Shown here in pieces: positions 52,268 to 63,810 of a stretch of DNA of 64,000 nucleotides. The stretch is taken from the NCBI RefSeq assembly GCF_000341285.1, contig NW_005178472.1, positions 186,001 through 250,000 on the forward strand, in the 5' to 3' direction. Position 1 is the stretch's first letter. Each line of letters opens with the position of its first letter. Made by a program: the position numbers and the translations under genes. The notes under the pieces were generated by a model that was given only the letters and a program-made list of their open reading frames with translations, was not told where the DNA came from and ran no database searches. Source of the DNA: Galdieria sulphuraria (lineage: Eukaryota > Rhodophyta > Bangiophyceae > Galdieriales > Galdieriaceae).

Positions 52268-53074
52268 ATGATGGGATTGAAACTTGTGAAATTTTGCAGC
52301 TTCGTAAACTTGTACTGTTCCTTCCGAAACTCAGAAACTCAGAAACTTTTTCGAGAGCGTCGTGCGCAGCATTCTTGCCAACGACAGAAACCCTCGTTCT
52401 CCTATTATTATGGCCACAAAAGTATCTATTGCAATATCTTAGTGAAGAAGTGCTCGCGTCGTACTTACTTGAAGCTTGCAGTATTACTTGCGTATAGCGT
52501 TGTGCTTCCAAACAATCTATTAGCTCAAAAGGTTTCTGAAAGCAGCGAAAAAAGCCTCACAGTATTCAAAACTTCTGGAGGCACAGAATACGTAGATTTT
52601 AGAGTCGGTTCCGGTGATAGTCCGGCATGGGGAGACATGGTAGTTATCCACTATGTCATTTATACTGTTGAAGGAGGTCAGCTCAGGAAATTCTATAGTA
52701 CATATGATGACAAGCAACCTTTCGCTTTTCGACACGGTAACGGGCAGACGATAAAGGGTCTTGAAGAAGGAATAGATTCAATGAAAGTAGGCGGCAGACG
52801 ACGAATGGTTATTCCTGGATCTCTTGCATATTCTGTGGCAGGTTTAGGACCTATCCCACCCTCAACCTCTGTAAGAAGGAAACTGGCGGACTCTTTAAAA
52901 CAAGGCAAGAGAGCTATTCAATGTGATACTTTTTATTTAAAGCAAATAGGCAACGTTTTGTCACTTGATGTTGAGTTACTGAAGATATGGAAGGATCCAG
53001 TGGGAATGGAATACTACAGTGACTTCGTTCCGGATGTTTCCAAGATACCGAGGTCGATTTTTTTAAAAAAATGA
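52268..53074 (+). CDS. FKBP-type peptidyl-prolyl isomerase, probably thylakoid lumen
   Basis: Single exon, 268 residues. A ~55-residue transit-like leader is followed by a twin-arginine signal (CSRRTYLKLAVLLAYSVVL), the S-R-R-x-Y-L-K pattern of Tat substrates, and a cleavage-type end (NNLLAQK). The FKBP domain spans about residues 108-200: GSGDSPAWGDMVVIHYVIYT, PFAFRHGNGQTIKGLEEGIDSMKVGGRRRMVIPGSLAYS. Several active-site aromatic positions of classic FKBP12 are changed, as in many lumenal FKBPs of plants. The C-terminal ~65 residues are an extension. A role in assembly of photosynthetic complexes is inferred from family and targeting. Confidence 0.82.
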   Translation: MMGLKLVKFCSFVNLYCSFRNSETQKLFRERRAQHSCQRQKPSFSYYYGHKSIYCNILVKKCSRRTYLKLAVLLAYSVVLPNNLLAQKVSESSEKSLTVFKTSGGTEYVDFRVGSGDSPAWGDMVVIHYVIYTVEGGQLRKFYSTYDDKQPFAFRHGNGQTIKGLEEGIDSMKVGGRRRMVIPGSLAYSVAGLGPIPPSTSVRRKLADSLKQGKRAIQCDTFYLKQIGNVLSLDVELLKIWKDPVGMEYYSDFVPDVSKIPRSIFLKK

Positions 53075-53215
53075 TTCTGAAATGTGTTATTTGTTCTTTT
53101 CATTGCCTTCAAGCAATTCTAAGCGAAGGACTTTTTTGTTTTCCACGAATGTTAGAGATTCTCAAAGAACAGTCAAGAAATGTCGATAACTCTGTATCTA
53201 AAAAACAACGGGTTT

Positions 53216-56200
53216 TTATTTCACTAATATATTCAACTTACGCATCAACTTGTTGAGCTTTGTAATGAAGTCATCTAACAAATCAACTTGCAACTGTATA
53301 CGACCAAACGCATTATTCTCCAGCACATCATACTGTCTTTGACATTCTAACATATAGAGACTAACCATATTGGCAATATTACTGTTCTTTTCTTGAAGTT
53401 CCTCAATGTATGAAAGTGCTTCCCGATATTCATTTTGAATGTCAACATCCTCGAGATATTCCTCGGAGGTCACCAGTGGAAAATCGTCCTTTGAAGAACT
53501 AATAAAGGAAACTGATGAGTTCTTTTTTCCTTGAAAGAGATCAGACAAGTCTCCTTCTTGCTCTTCTTCAAGAATGTGGCCCTTCAAAGGGTTTGTTCTT
53601 TCTATATACTTCATGGAGTGATACTTGTTTTTCAAAAAGACAACAGTTTTTGAAAGCTGCTCCAAACGAAGATAAAAATGATGCAATAAATTGTCCAAGT
53701 CCTTCCAGTTTCGTTCTTCCATTGTTACAAAACTGTTAATATGCTCCATTAAAGTATTTTTTATCCAACGCAAAAGTCTAGAATGAGTCAGAATAGGATC
53801 GCGGTCAAGTTTAGGAGAAAAGCTCCAACTTTCTTCCGAAGCACGGTAAAACTCCTGCGTACTTACATCTGGTTCGTATTTCATGTGCTCGGAATCAGCT
53901 CGTAACTGTTGGTTTTCTTGTGACAATATTCTCAACTGCTCTTCTCTATTTGATAGTTCTTTTTTACATTGGTCCAACTGCTGCTGTAATTTTTTCAAAG
54001 ACTACAACATGAAGTAGTTGTACTCTCAAAAATGTAAACAACTCAATAATAACTTACTCCCTCGTATCCGTCCTTGATCAATTCACTGTCACGGGCAACA
54101 ATTTTCAATCTCTCATTCTGTTCACGTTCCTCTTTGAGCTTTACTTTCATTGCTTCACAGTAACTTTCCCAGTCACCAATTGCTGCTAAAAGATCTTCCA
54201 CTCTCCTCTGTAGACGATTATTCTCCTCAAATAAACTATAGACTGAATCTCTTTCATCCTATACGGCAATCCTAGCAATTTATGTAATATTGTTCAAGTT
54301 TAAAAGAACAGGACTCGTACTTTCGGGGGTTCTTCTTCTTCTTTGATAGCAACATTGTCATTTGAAGTAATTTCTTGTGGAAGAATTTCTAATAATAATA
54401 ACTGTCTTTCACTATCATGTTATACTGCCCACAACTTTCCTACCTGAATGTTTACTAGAAGAAACATTTCCTTCCAAAGTCGTCGTACCAGTGTCTCCAC
54501 TCGAACCTCCTCTCAACTATATTTTCATAAAGTCAAAATAGAAGTTATCGTGTATTCTTTACAGACCTTCTCATTCTCGGTCTCCAAATCTGTACAAGCC
54601 CTAGAAATTGATTGAAGATCTGCCTCCTTCTCATTCAACAAATTTTCTAAATATGCAATTCTGTCTAAAGCATCTTTCAGCTGTAAATTTGTTGATTCCA
54701 AACGAGCATTTCTTTCATCCAACTCTTTTCTGGTTGATTCGATGGCTATCTTCGATTGAGAATCAAGTTCTTGTTGGAGTTCAGCAACTATCCTCTCCAG
54801 TTCCTCAAGTCTCTGATGTTGTTTTTCCTAAACAATTTGTCAACGAGTCTGAGAAATTTTCACAAGTTGAGCATACAATTTGCTTATCCTGCTCTCTAAT
54901 AATAGACTTGTATGCTTCTGCATTCGAAAATTCTTCTCTAGTTCTAGAATTGGATAGGTCTGCCAGTAATCAGAAAATTGTTGAGAAAGTCAACATTCAT
55001 AGTTACCTTGTCTGTAAGAATCATTCCATTTTTCCGTCTGAGAAGAATTGTACTCTTTTCGATCTTCATCGTCTGATGTAACAACAAGTTCAAGGATTTG
55101 TTTTTGCAAGGAAAAATAAACTTGATTGAAAAGCTGCACAGATATCGGATCGTACCAATACCTATGACCAAGTTTTTCGTCTAAATGAGCTCCTAAATTA
55201 TTTTTCAACAAGGAATCTGGAATAAGATAATTTTTCGACGTATAAGCTAAGATAAACAAGTCTGAAGCTCGAATCTCATCCAGTTTGGCAACGAAGTTGG
55301 TGACTCCGATTCTTTGACGAACCACTGAAACGAGAACGTTCTTCGAATCTGCTGAATAAAAAAGTTAAGTTATCGACAAAATAAGAATAAAGGCTTACTT
55401 TCTGTTCCCAAGCAAACAGCCAAAACCAATGCTGCCAAACCCTGCACATGAATATCGTCTTCATGTTGCGGGCTTTTTGTTGCCATTTCAATCAGTAACG
55501 GCAAATGCATAGCAGAGCTTAAAAACAATTGAACCGCCTCTGAACAAGAATAGAGCCAGGTACTCATGAGTATCAGAATTCCAATCTTCAAGGAAGCATT
55601 TGCATGATTACGTTCTGCTCTACTCAAACTTCTCATACATTTTACAAGAAACGCTTCTCTTCCTGGTCCTATCGCTGTTCTTAAAAGATAAAGTCTTCCT
55701 GAATCCAACTTGTGCAAAAGATTGGATAATAATCGACATGCGTAAAAGACTGCTGCTGAATCTGCCTCTTCAGGCCATCCAATGACTGTATCCAACAGAT
55801 TGAGCGACAATACTTGCATATGATGATTATAGGTATTGTCGGTATCCAACTCACAATTCTCGTTTTTCTTCTCGAGAGCCTAATAATACATATAAATACT
55901 TGCTTCCATCAATCTTCCTAAAAAAGGTACTACCTTGATAAAGTTGTTTGAATCTTGTATATCTTCCATGACACACAACTCTACAAGTTCAAAAGCCGCT
56001 AATCTTACGGCAGGAGAACTATCGGTGCAACATATGTCGAATGCAGCAACAACACAGCCTATAGGTATTCTGCTTTGTGGATCTAAAACAGATATACTGC
56101 AAGCATATGTACGATTTTCTTTATGATTCTTCATCAAAAGTTTCCATGACTGAAAGGCTCGAACACATACGATGCACATACTATCTGGAAAAGGTGCAAG

Positions 56201-57391
56201 AGCAATATGAATAACAGCCTTTAAAATGCCGCTTGTTGCACAAAGAGTCTTATTTTGCTGGATTTCTGAAGACTTAAAAGAGTCATCGACCAAACTCAGC
56301 AATAGCTCCAATGCAAGTTGCAGGTTCTCTCCCCGTTGTGCTGAAACTAGTGAAATTTCAGTGCCTTTCAAGTCCAATAACATATTCAGCCTAGGAATAC
56401 ATCCAGTCTCACGAAAATACTTCTGGTTACTTTCGTTTTTCTGTAATAAGCTGAAAAGCAAAAGTAGGCAATCGTGAATTAGTATCTCAATTTCAACATT
56501 TGTAACTAATTTTTTCCTGTCTTTGACACTTTCTTCCACTGTATGACCATCACTAAAGTCAAGTAATTCTCTTTGAGCTTCTGCTTGTTGAATAGAACTC
56601 TCGACGATGTCAAACATGAGTTCAAAAATATTCTCAAAAGCAAGAATCTTTTGAGCCTCTTCACAATTTCTAACAAGAGCCGTCAACAATAGAATTGCTT
56701 CGTTGCGAATGACTTCTCTTCGGTCTTTGAGTAAATCCATTAGCTTCGTTACCCCTTGTGAGGCTTCAAGAATCTTCTGCTGCACTAAGACAGGATCGTT
56801 CGCAAGAAGGGCAGTTAACAACTCTATAATATTGAAACGGATGGAAAAGTCTTCTTCTTCAAGAAGGTCTAGCAGCTGAACCACTGCACCTGGGTACTTG
56901 ACAAAGATTTGAGTATTCTCGTGGGCAACTTGTCGGGAAACTTCAAGGGCGTCAATTTCATCTAAAAGACGTTCTTCTGCTATTTTTTCTCTTGTAGAAC
57001 ATTAGCTTAAGGAAGTATGACGATAAAAATTGTCTTACGACTCAATTTGAGTTACTAACAAAATGAGGAGCTCCAAAGTTTGGACAATGGTTTCTTGGTA
57101 TGGTCTGTCCTGTTGCAAAATAGCAACAAACACTTTAACTCCTAGTTTTGCAACTTTTTCACGTGACGCAACATCCTATTCAACTCTTCAGTGGCAAGTT
57201 TTCAAAGCATCTTACTCGACAAATACCTTCTTCACCAAGTCTATCAACTCCCTCAAAGCTGCACGTCTATCTTGAGGCAAGCTGCTACCTACGATTCGGT
57301 CTATGAAGCGTTCAACACTAAGTCCTCCAGAAGAATACGATTCTTCATCTATTCCTGCAACATATTTAAAGGCCCCTGATAGCAGGTTCAT
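53216..57391 (-). CDS. USO1: General vesicular transport factor p115/Uso1
   Basis: Many-exon gene. The ATG at 57391 opens MNLLSGAFKYVAG, corresponding to the human start MNFLRG. The N-terminal armadillo-like head follows: LPQDRRAALRELIDLVKKV, IRFNIIELLTALLANDPVLVQQKI, GVTKLMDLLKDRREVIRNEAILLLTALVRN, and IQDSNNFIKVVPFLGRLME. The head ends with FVAKLDEIRASDLFILAYTSKN, like the Uso1 head C-terminus. Long coiled coils follow over several short exons (LQLKDALDRIAYLENLLNEKEADLQ, SLKKLQQQLDQCKKELSNREEQL). Uso1/p115 tethers COPII vesicles to the cis-Golgi. The final ~200 residues differ from the usual acidic tail. The upstream frame to 57451 lacks an ATG and was not used. Confidence 0.82.
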
Positions 57392-57472
57392 GACTTCTCT
57401 ATGTGTCCTTTTCAATGGCCCTCTCAATTCCTTGTCTCTAATTTTCACCACTTTGAAAAGTTTGTTCTTCTA

Positions 57473-58831
57473 ATGTCCTGGATTCGCAAGTCAAGGTAAC
57501 TCTTATTTAAAACTGCCCAAACTTTACCTATAATTTTATTCTAGGCTGCTTATACTTTATTCTTTTTGGGTTTTTATCAGTGTCGGCAACTTGTTTTTGA
57601 CTAAAGTGAGTTTTCTTGCCTGAGTTTCCCCTCAAGTCTCAATATTTATAAGTGGATTTTGAGCGACCGTCAAGTTCCCGAAAGTTTTCTTATTTTTGGC
57701 CAACTTTTTGTTTCTCTTCTGTTAAGTTTATGTAGGTGGTTTGTTGACGTAGTGGAACGAAACTGAACTTTTTTGTAGTGAGCTCCACATCTGAGTCGAA
57801 AGACGTTCTTTGTAACGTAAATATTCTGAAAGAATTAGTTATTTTAAGTCTGTTTTCAACACTTATTTACCTCTTCAAATATGTTGGACTTTCTCGTATT
57901 AGCTTGACGTTGGCTGTCACACTTCGTTGTGCGAGCCCAATTTTCCAAGTTGCCACGCAGGTTAGTGAGCTAGTGCTTTTTGAAGAGCAAGTCTTAAGCA
58001 GTTACTTTAGTACATTGTTTTTGGTGACCGATTTTCCCTGAGAGCTTTAACTTCTCTCGTTCCGATATTTGTGGGTTTAGTTTTGGCATCTTTTGCCGAG
58101 TCGAAAGTAACAGTCGAGGTTCGGGTTTGTAGTTAGATAACGTGCGTCCGTAATACCTCTTAGGTTGAAAACATTGAAACAAAGAATTCAATACTTTTGG
58201 GTTCGTTTGCCAGCATCTTGTCGACTCTCGTGGGAGTATTTCACTCTCTGTTTGCAAAGTCTATGCTTTCAAAGCAACTGTCGCCTTTGACGATACAGAC
58301 TTATCAATCGGGTATCGGCTGCCTTTTAATACTGCCTTTGATATTATATAATTGGAAGTTCTTTAACGAAATGAAAAGTTGGGAACTGATAACAATTGTA
58401 ATCTTCAAAGGTTCGCTTTCATTTGTACAATTACATGTTGCCTTGAAAGTATTGGAGAAGATGGTAAGTTGACAGAACTCAAAGAGGATATCTTACTTAC
58501 TTTATATGTGCTAGTCGACAGTTGGCTTTTCTATTGCTGGCAGTACTCGCAGAGTTCTTACTTGTATATTATCGTTATTGCTCAATTACGAAAGTTCCTT
58601 AGGTTTCATCCACTGGCTTGGGACCTTTATCAGCTTGGCAGGCATTTTGCTCTACGACAGGTAATGAGTTGAATACTAGATGGCTCATGCATTCTGAATA
58701 GTCTTAGTGCACAAAAGACGAATCATTCATTCAAGTCGAAGATGGACGATCAAGTTTTAATGACAGTGAATTCGGATTGTTCATTGTATAGTCGGGATAT
58801 CAATGAAAACGAATTTTTGGAAAGAAAGTAA
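57473..58831 (+). CDS. TPT/NST-family nucleotide-sugar or sugar-phosphate transporter
   Basis: About seven exons with 45-70-nt introns; the first encodes MSWIRKSR and the next continues LLILYSFWVFISVGNLFLTKWIL. Spliced, the protein has about ten membrane helices: SLFSTLIYLFKYVGLSRISLTLAVTLRCASPIF, SLVPIFVGLVLASFAESKVT, SILSTLVGVFHSLFAKSML, FVQLHVALKVLEKM, and STVGFSIAGSTRRVLTCILSLL then GTFISLAGILLYDR. The order and the STxGFxxxGxxRR block (usually SVxxxxxxxVKR) place it in the drug/metabolite superfamily with plastid phosphate and Golgi nucleotide-sugar translocators. The lack of a presequence favours the secretory system. Its ATG lies 81 bp from that of Uso1 on the opposite strand. Confidence 0.75.
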
Positions 58832-58897
58832 ATTTAACGATACTTTATGTTTCCTGTTAAACATTCGTTACCACAGTAAAGTAACTATTCCGTGCCT

Positions 58898-59847
58898 TCA
58901 AATTACTTTAGCTTCATTTCTCAATTTTTCAATCAACTCAGCGACGCTTTCAACTTTATTGCCGCCCTGTCTTTTAGGTGGTTCGAAAATAGACAGTGTT
59001 TGTAGACCATATGAAGGCTCACAATTCAAATCCTTTAAACCTAGCTTTTCAATAGGCTTCTTCTTTGCCTTCATAATATTGGGAAGAGTAGCATAACGAG
59101 GTTCATTAAGACGCAAGTCACATGTAACAACAGCGGGCAGCCTTAGTTCCTAACAGCATTGTAAGGTTTCAAGATAAACCGTTCAACAAAAACGAACCAG
59201 AGTTTCTAAACCTCTATCTACTTCTCGGGTTACTTGCAGCTTCTCACCCACAACTTTAACCTTCGAAGCAAAAGTTCCCTACGAATCAAGAACATGGACG
59301 TTTCTCTCAACTTACATTTGCTTCAAAAACACTTTACCTGAGGCCAGTCCAAAAACTGCGCCAACATTTGACCAGTCTGGTTGCAATCATCGTCTATTGC
59401 TTGTTTTCCTAGTATTACTAGACTCGGCTTTTCCTTCAATACAATAGACTTTAACGCCTGCAAGAAACTTTAAACGCGTTATGAGAAAACAGCAGTTCTA
59501 CTGACTCTTGAAATGACTAGAGGAGGTAGTTCCTTTTCCACCTCCACATGGATGCCTCTATCTGCACCCATAGCTAAAGCAGTGCGAATCTGTTCTGAAG
59601 ACTGCGAAGGTCCTATACTCGCGACAATAACTTCTGAAGCAACTTTCGCTTCTTTCAATCTGACCTACAGAACAATAAACAGACATTAGCGATAGGAAGC
59701 TTTCCTCACCGCTTCTTCTACTGCTATTTCACAAAACGGGTTCATAGACATTTTAGTGTTACTAAGATCTACTCCCGAACCGTCTGGTTTGACCCTAACT
59801 TTAACCGCATAGTCAACCACACGTTTTACAGTCACTAAGACCTTCAT
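58898..59847 (-). CDS. ETFB: Electron transfer flavoprotein subunit beta
   Basis: About five short exons with introns of about 50 nt. It begins [20 protein letters not shown] and shows the ETF-beta blocks [68 protein letters not shown] (AMP/FAD-binding), and [29 protein letters not shown] with the ETF signature. The C-terminus runs to NEAKVI. ETF is the mitochondrial heterodimer that passes electrons from acyl-CoA and choline-pathway dehydrogenases to ETF:ubiquinone oxidoreductase. No clear presequence precedes the conserved start, as in other ETF-beta proteins. Divergent from the next gene with 54 bp between ATGs. Confidence 0.9.
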
Positions 59848-59901
59848 GATGACCTTGGCGATTCAAAGAAACAAAATTTTTTAACGTCGCATTTAAACTT
59901 T

Positions 59902-61083
59902 ATGTTTGAGCCATTTACTTTAGGAGTTGGTTCTGCAGCATTAGTTGGTGCTGGAGCCGGTTCCGCTTTCACTGGTATAATATGGTATTTTAGTTCCAAA
60001 AGACGTGTCAAATTACCAGAGAGCACAAAGCGTTTGACTTTTTCCGAAATTGTATCGCGCAGTAACCCGCTACGGGAGTCCTCTCTACAACACGATGACT
60101 CAGCCCAAGTTGAGACAACACAGTTGATAGAATCTCGCCTGAAAAATCGCACAACGAAAGAAAGGAGAGGAAGTTCTTTTTCTAGAGAAACGAGGAAGTC
60201 AATTCCTCAAGTATATGAAGCCATTCTTTCGTTTACTTTGTTTCATAAGGGTCTTTACTTTCAATTAGTCCATTTGTGGGAAAAGGTTGGAAAATTATAT
60301 GTACAGATTACTGATAGTAAAGAGGAACAAGGAGGCATCGTTACGACAAGCACCATTGCTGACTTGTTGGAAAAAATACAACTGTGCGTCGACTTGCTAA
60401 CCTTGTTACTGGAGGCTGAAAGAACCGAAATTTTTCCAGTTGTTGCGAAATTGGAATTCCGTAAAAGACCTTGCTGGAGAAAGGTCTGCAGGAAACCGCT
60501 GGTGGAGCTCTCAGCAACACTGCTAGACGAAGTGGAAACGTCTACGGAAAGTGTTTACGCAGCAGTGGCCGACTTACGAAATACTGTCAGTGTTGCAAAG
60601 CAGGTAATTTATTCCTTCAATAATGACGAAAATCCTTGTAGGAGTGTCACTGGCTCACAGGAGAACGAAACTTTTGTTGCTATCGAAAACTTAGTTTGTC
60701 AACATACTCTAATGTTACGACTGCTGGATCTCAGACTCTTGGTTTTGACTTCCAAAACAACGGAACAATTTCTAAGTACTGAGGGTACTTACTATCGCTT
60801 TTTGGGGAAATACTGCAATCAGGAATTTTTAGCGTTATTAGAAGGTCGAGTATTATCTCAACTGAGTCGATTTCCTCGAGGACCCGGTAGATTGTTATCT
60901 TGGGCATTGACCACAGCGAATTCTAATGAAAGAATTGCATATTTGAATTCTCAACATGCTCGTCTTGAACAAGGCGAATTCTTGGCTTTAATAGACTTAC
61001 TTGCTGCAGAACTTCCCAAAGCTGTATGGGACCAGGTTGATATAGCCTTGCAAGAGGCAAATATTTGGTCTATCAATTCTTAG
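59902..61083 (+). CDS. Unknown protein with N-terminal membrane anchor
   Basis: Single exon, 393 residues. The N-terminus is a Gly/Ala-rich hydrophobic helix (LGVGSAALVGAGAGSAFTGIIWYF) followed by a basic stretch (SSKRRVKL), a type typical of tail-out anchors in organelle outer or inner membranes. The remainder is largely helical: IPQVYEAILSFTLFHKGLYFQL, TIADLLEKIQLCVDLLTLLLEAE, and near the end NSQHARLEQGEFLALIDLLAAELPKAVW. No cofactor or catalytic motif is visible. I do not recognise a family. The gene is convergent with E(z): the stops are only ~55 bp apart. Confidence 0.65.
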   Translation: MFEPFTLGVGSAALVGAGAGSAFTGIIWYFSSKRRVKLPESTKRLTFSEIVSRSNPLRESSLQHDDSAQVETTQLIESRLKNRTTKERRGSSFSRETRKSIPQVYEAILSFTLFHKGLYFQLVHLWEKVGKLYVQITDSKEEQGGIVTTSTIADLLEKIQLCVDLLTLLLEAERTEIFPVVAKLEFRKRPCWRKVCRKPLVELSATLLDEVETSTESVYAAVADLRNTVSVAKQVIYSFNNDENPCRSVTGSQENETFVAIENLVCQHTLMLRLLDLRLLVLTSKTTEQFLSTEGTYYRFLGKYCNQEFLALLEGRVLSQLSRFPRGPGRLLSWALTTANSNERIAYLNSQHARLEQGEFLALIDLLAAELPKAVWDQVDIALQEANIWSINS

Positions 61084-61135
61084 GCAGACTTAAGTGAGTC
61101 AGTGTGAAGTTATAATATTAGTAATTTTGAATAGC

Positions 61136-63735
61136 TCAGCATTCATATTTGAATAAAATTTCTTCACCTGCTTGAATATTTCTATCAGCGTATATACCAA
61201 CACGTATATCTCCCATAGTACGCTTGTAGCGACTATAACAGTTTGGAAGTGCTTTTGTTCCTGGTTCATTTGCAAATCTTGCTTTTCCACCCTTTCTGGT
61301 CGCGTCAATATAAACTTCTCCTCTTTTGAAGACGAATGTCATGTCTGTCATGGCTTGATACGATTTTTCACGTCTTTCACACTCATCGAGACTCACAAGT
61401 TCACCTTTATACTCACAAATAAACTCGTGTTTTTCAACTGGCTCGGTAATGAACAAGCCCCAACCACCTTCATGATAATCTGTTTCCAACAGAATATTCA
61501 GTAAGACTCAGTTGATCATATTTAGTTCTTACCTGACCGAGCAATGAACAACCTTTTATGGGCTTTGGTACGTATTCCGATATTTTTGCAGGTATATATA
61601 CTTTCATCCCATGTACCTTTCTTTCGAAGTCGTGCAAAACATGAACATCTGTCCGGATCACACTCACGATTTTCTATAAAACAAGGACATTGTCCATTCA
61701 AACATTTTCCATTCTCGCAGAAACAACATGTAGATGAATTTCTCATGGAAACTATAAGACTCCATAAAAATGGTTTTATCCTTACTTACCGACAGTTGCC
61801 TTGTGAAAGAAGATAACAAGGACAGTACTTTTCGCATTTTAACTCTTGCTTCTTGCATGAGCAGTTTTCAGAATTACAGTCGTCATCATGAGAGCAATGT
61901 ATATGATCCATGATAATCACGGTGGAATTGCGATTGCTCTGATTCTTCTTACGTTGGCCATTCTTCTTTGTTGCTTTTTTTCTAAATGAGCTATTAGACT
62001 CTGCAAAGAATGCACACTCATAGCAACTGTGTTTTTGAAAGAATACGGTGGCTATGTCACACCAGTTGTTTCCAAAAACTCTCAAAAAGCTTTTAAAAGC
62101 CACAACATCTTCATTTGTCCAAACGTGACAACGAACACCGTACCACGACGGTGCTTCTACATTAAATACGCAACCATTCAGACAAGGCGGAGATAAAACT
62201 GGTGTGGCATTTGCTTCATACGCAAGATTGAAAAATTTCTGAGGTAAAGAAACTTCTGTAGGAAGATGTTCTCCGCAAGCGTAGGTATAGCACTTTCTAC
62301 AAAACCACTTTCTAAGAACTGTTCCAAGATCTTGCGCTTGTTCTGAATTATTCAAGCACGAATCTAATTTTTGAACGGTGGGTCTTTCATAGTTCCTTCC
62401 CTCAAACAGGCGAGAAAAAAGGAATTCAGCAGTAGTGTCTCCATTAATCGGTAAAAGATTCTTCGGCACAGTCCCTATCAGAGGGAGATATGTTTCTGGA
62501 CATACACTTGAGTAAGTGCACATATGATCTGCTGAAACAGAATGATTTTTCTCCAAAATTAGTAACGTAAGCTTATAACAGATATTAAATAACTTACAAT
62601 CTTTCAATCCTCTCTTACTGTACAGAGAAAGTCAAAACGTACCTTATCTGCCAAGGAAAACCTTTCAGTATTCATTCGATTGGCGTTCTGCGGAAATAAG
62701 TCACTTTCCACCAACGGGGAGTTTTGCTTCAACAACTTCGTATAAATCTCACTTTGAATGTTGTCCTCCAAAAAAGGTAAGGATATCGGTTCGTTTCTCA
62801 GGTCAATTTCGTTTACTTTGTAATTGGTTTTCAAGGGTACCCACGTAAAATATTCATAAGGAAGCCTCTCAATTTTGCTCATGACAGTTACTGCAGTTTT
62901 TGCAACTACTTTGGAGGATGTATTCTTACTAAACTTTTCACTGAAAGCAACGCTAATAGTTCTTCCCTCTGGAGCAACCCTAAACGGAGACACATACTGT
63001 CGATTGGCAGTCAAGTCAGCAAAGCGGCTCATAAACTTTCGTCGATTTTCTTCAATAACCTTCTTTAGAAGACTGATCCTCCTTTCAAGTATTCCGTAGA
63101 ATAGAACATTAGCTTCGGAAACACTGTCGGACTGTCGGACACTAAACGTTTCGAAAAGATATTCAAGTCTCACTTTCTGTCCATCTACTATTCATTAAAT
63201 GAATTCTTGCAAAGAAAACTCTTTGGTAAAACATACACTCTTTTAGTAAAGCCATAGAAGCAGAGCTCAGAAACTCCCAAATTGCTTCTGCTGAAATATC
63301 GTGTTCAGGGGTTTCCTGTAACTTCACACCGACAGCTCTCAAGAAACAAATAATATTGTTTACAGTCTGATGAAGAAAATCCCCTTCAAGTCCACGCAAC
63401 GACATTGACAAAGACGGACCCGCCTTTTCAAAAACTTCAAAGTTTTTGTATTTCAGAAAACTAGCTATTAGGAAAGCACTCTGATCCAGAATACGCAAAA
63501 CGTTTGCTTCCTCTAGTTCAGGATCATTCTTACAACGTTTGTGAATCTCGTCCCATACGGTTATTACGAAGTCGCAAAGGAAGCTACACTTCTCGAACTG
63601 CTTGCGCTTCTCCGCGCTCAACAGTCTGGCAGACAAATTTTCCTCTAAAAGTTCTTTTAATACTTGTAGTGGGGTTCTTCGAAACTTGTGATGGCTGTCT
63701 CCTTGCAAAAGCTTTTCTAAAGAGCCGTCTGACAT
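61136..63735 (-). CDS. E(z): Polycomb H3K27 methyltransferase E(z)/EZH-like
   Basis: At least five exons. The start is the ATG of MSDGSLEKLL (the longer frame begins TTG). Order: an N-terminal helical region, a SANT-like segment (CHVWTNEDVVAFKSFLRVFGNNW) preceded by a Cys-rich MCSS-like part (WFCRKCYTYACGEH), a pre-SET CXC domain (SHDDDCNSENCSCKKQELKCEKYC, CENGKCLNGQCPCF, ECDPDRCSCFARLRKKG), and a C-terminal SET domain (GGWGLFITEPVEKHEFICEYKGELVS, YIDATRKGGKARFAN, PNCYSRY, GEEILFKYEC). CXC directly before SET is diagnostic of E(z), the catalytic subunit of PRC2. In this SET domain the usual NHS motif reads NEP and three residues are inserted before PNCY. Confidence 0.88.
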
Positions 63736-63810
63736 GAGAGCGCTCAAAAAATTGTAACTTGGAAAATAACAATTTGACAGAGGGGCACATGTACAATGTT
63801 TATTTTTGTT

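Noticed and set aside
57392-57451. N-terminal extension of Uso1 (VKIRDKELRGPLKR...)
   Set aside because: No ATG in frame (GTG only), and the internal ATG matches the family start; retained as leader.
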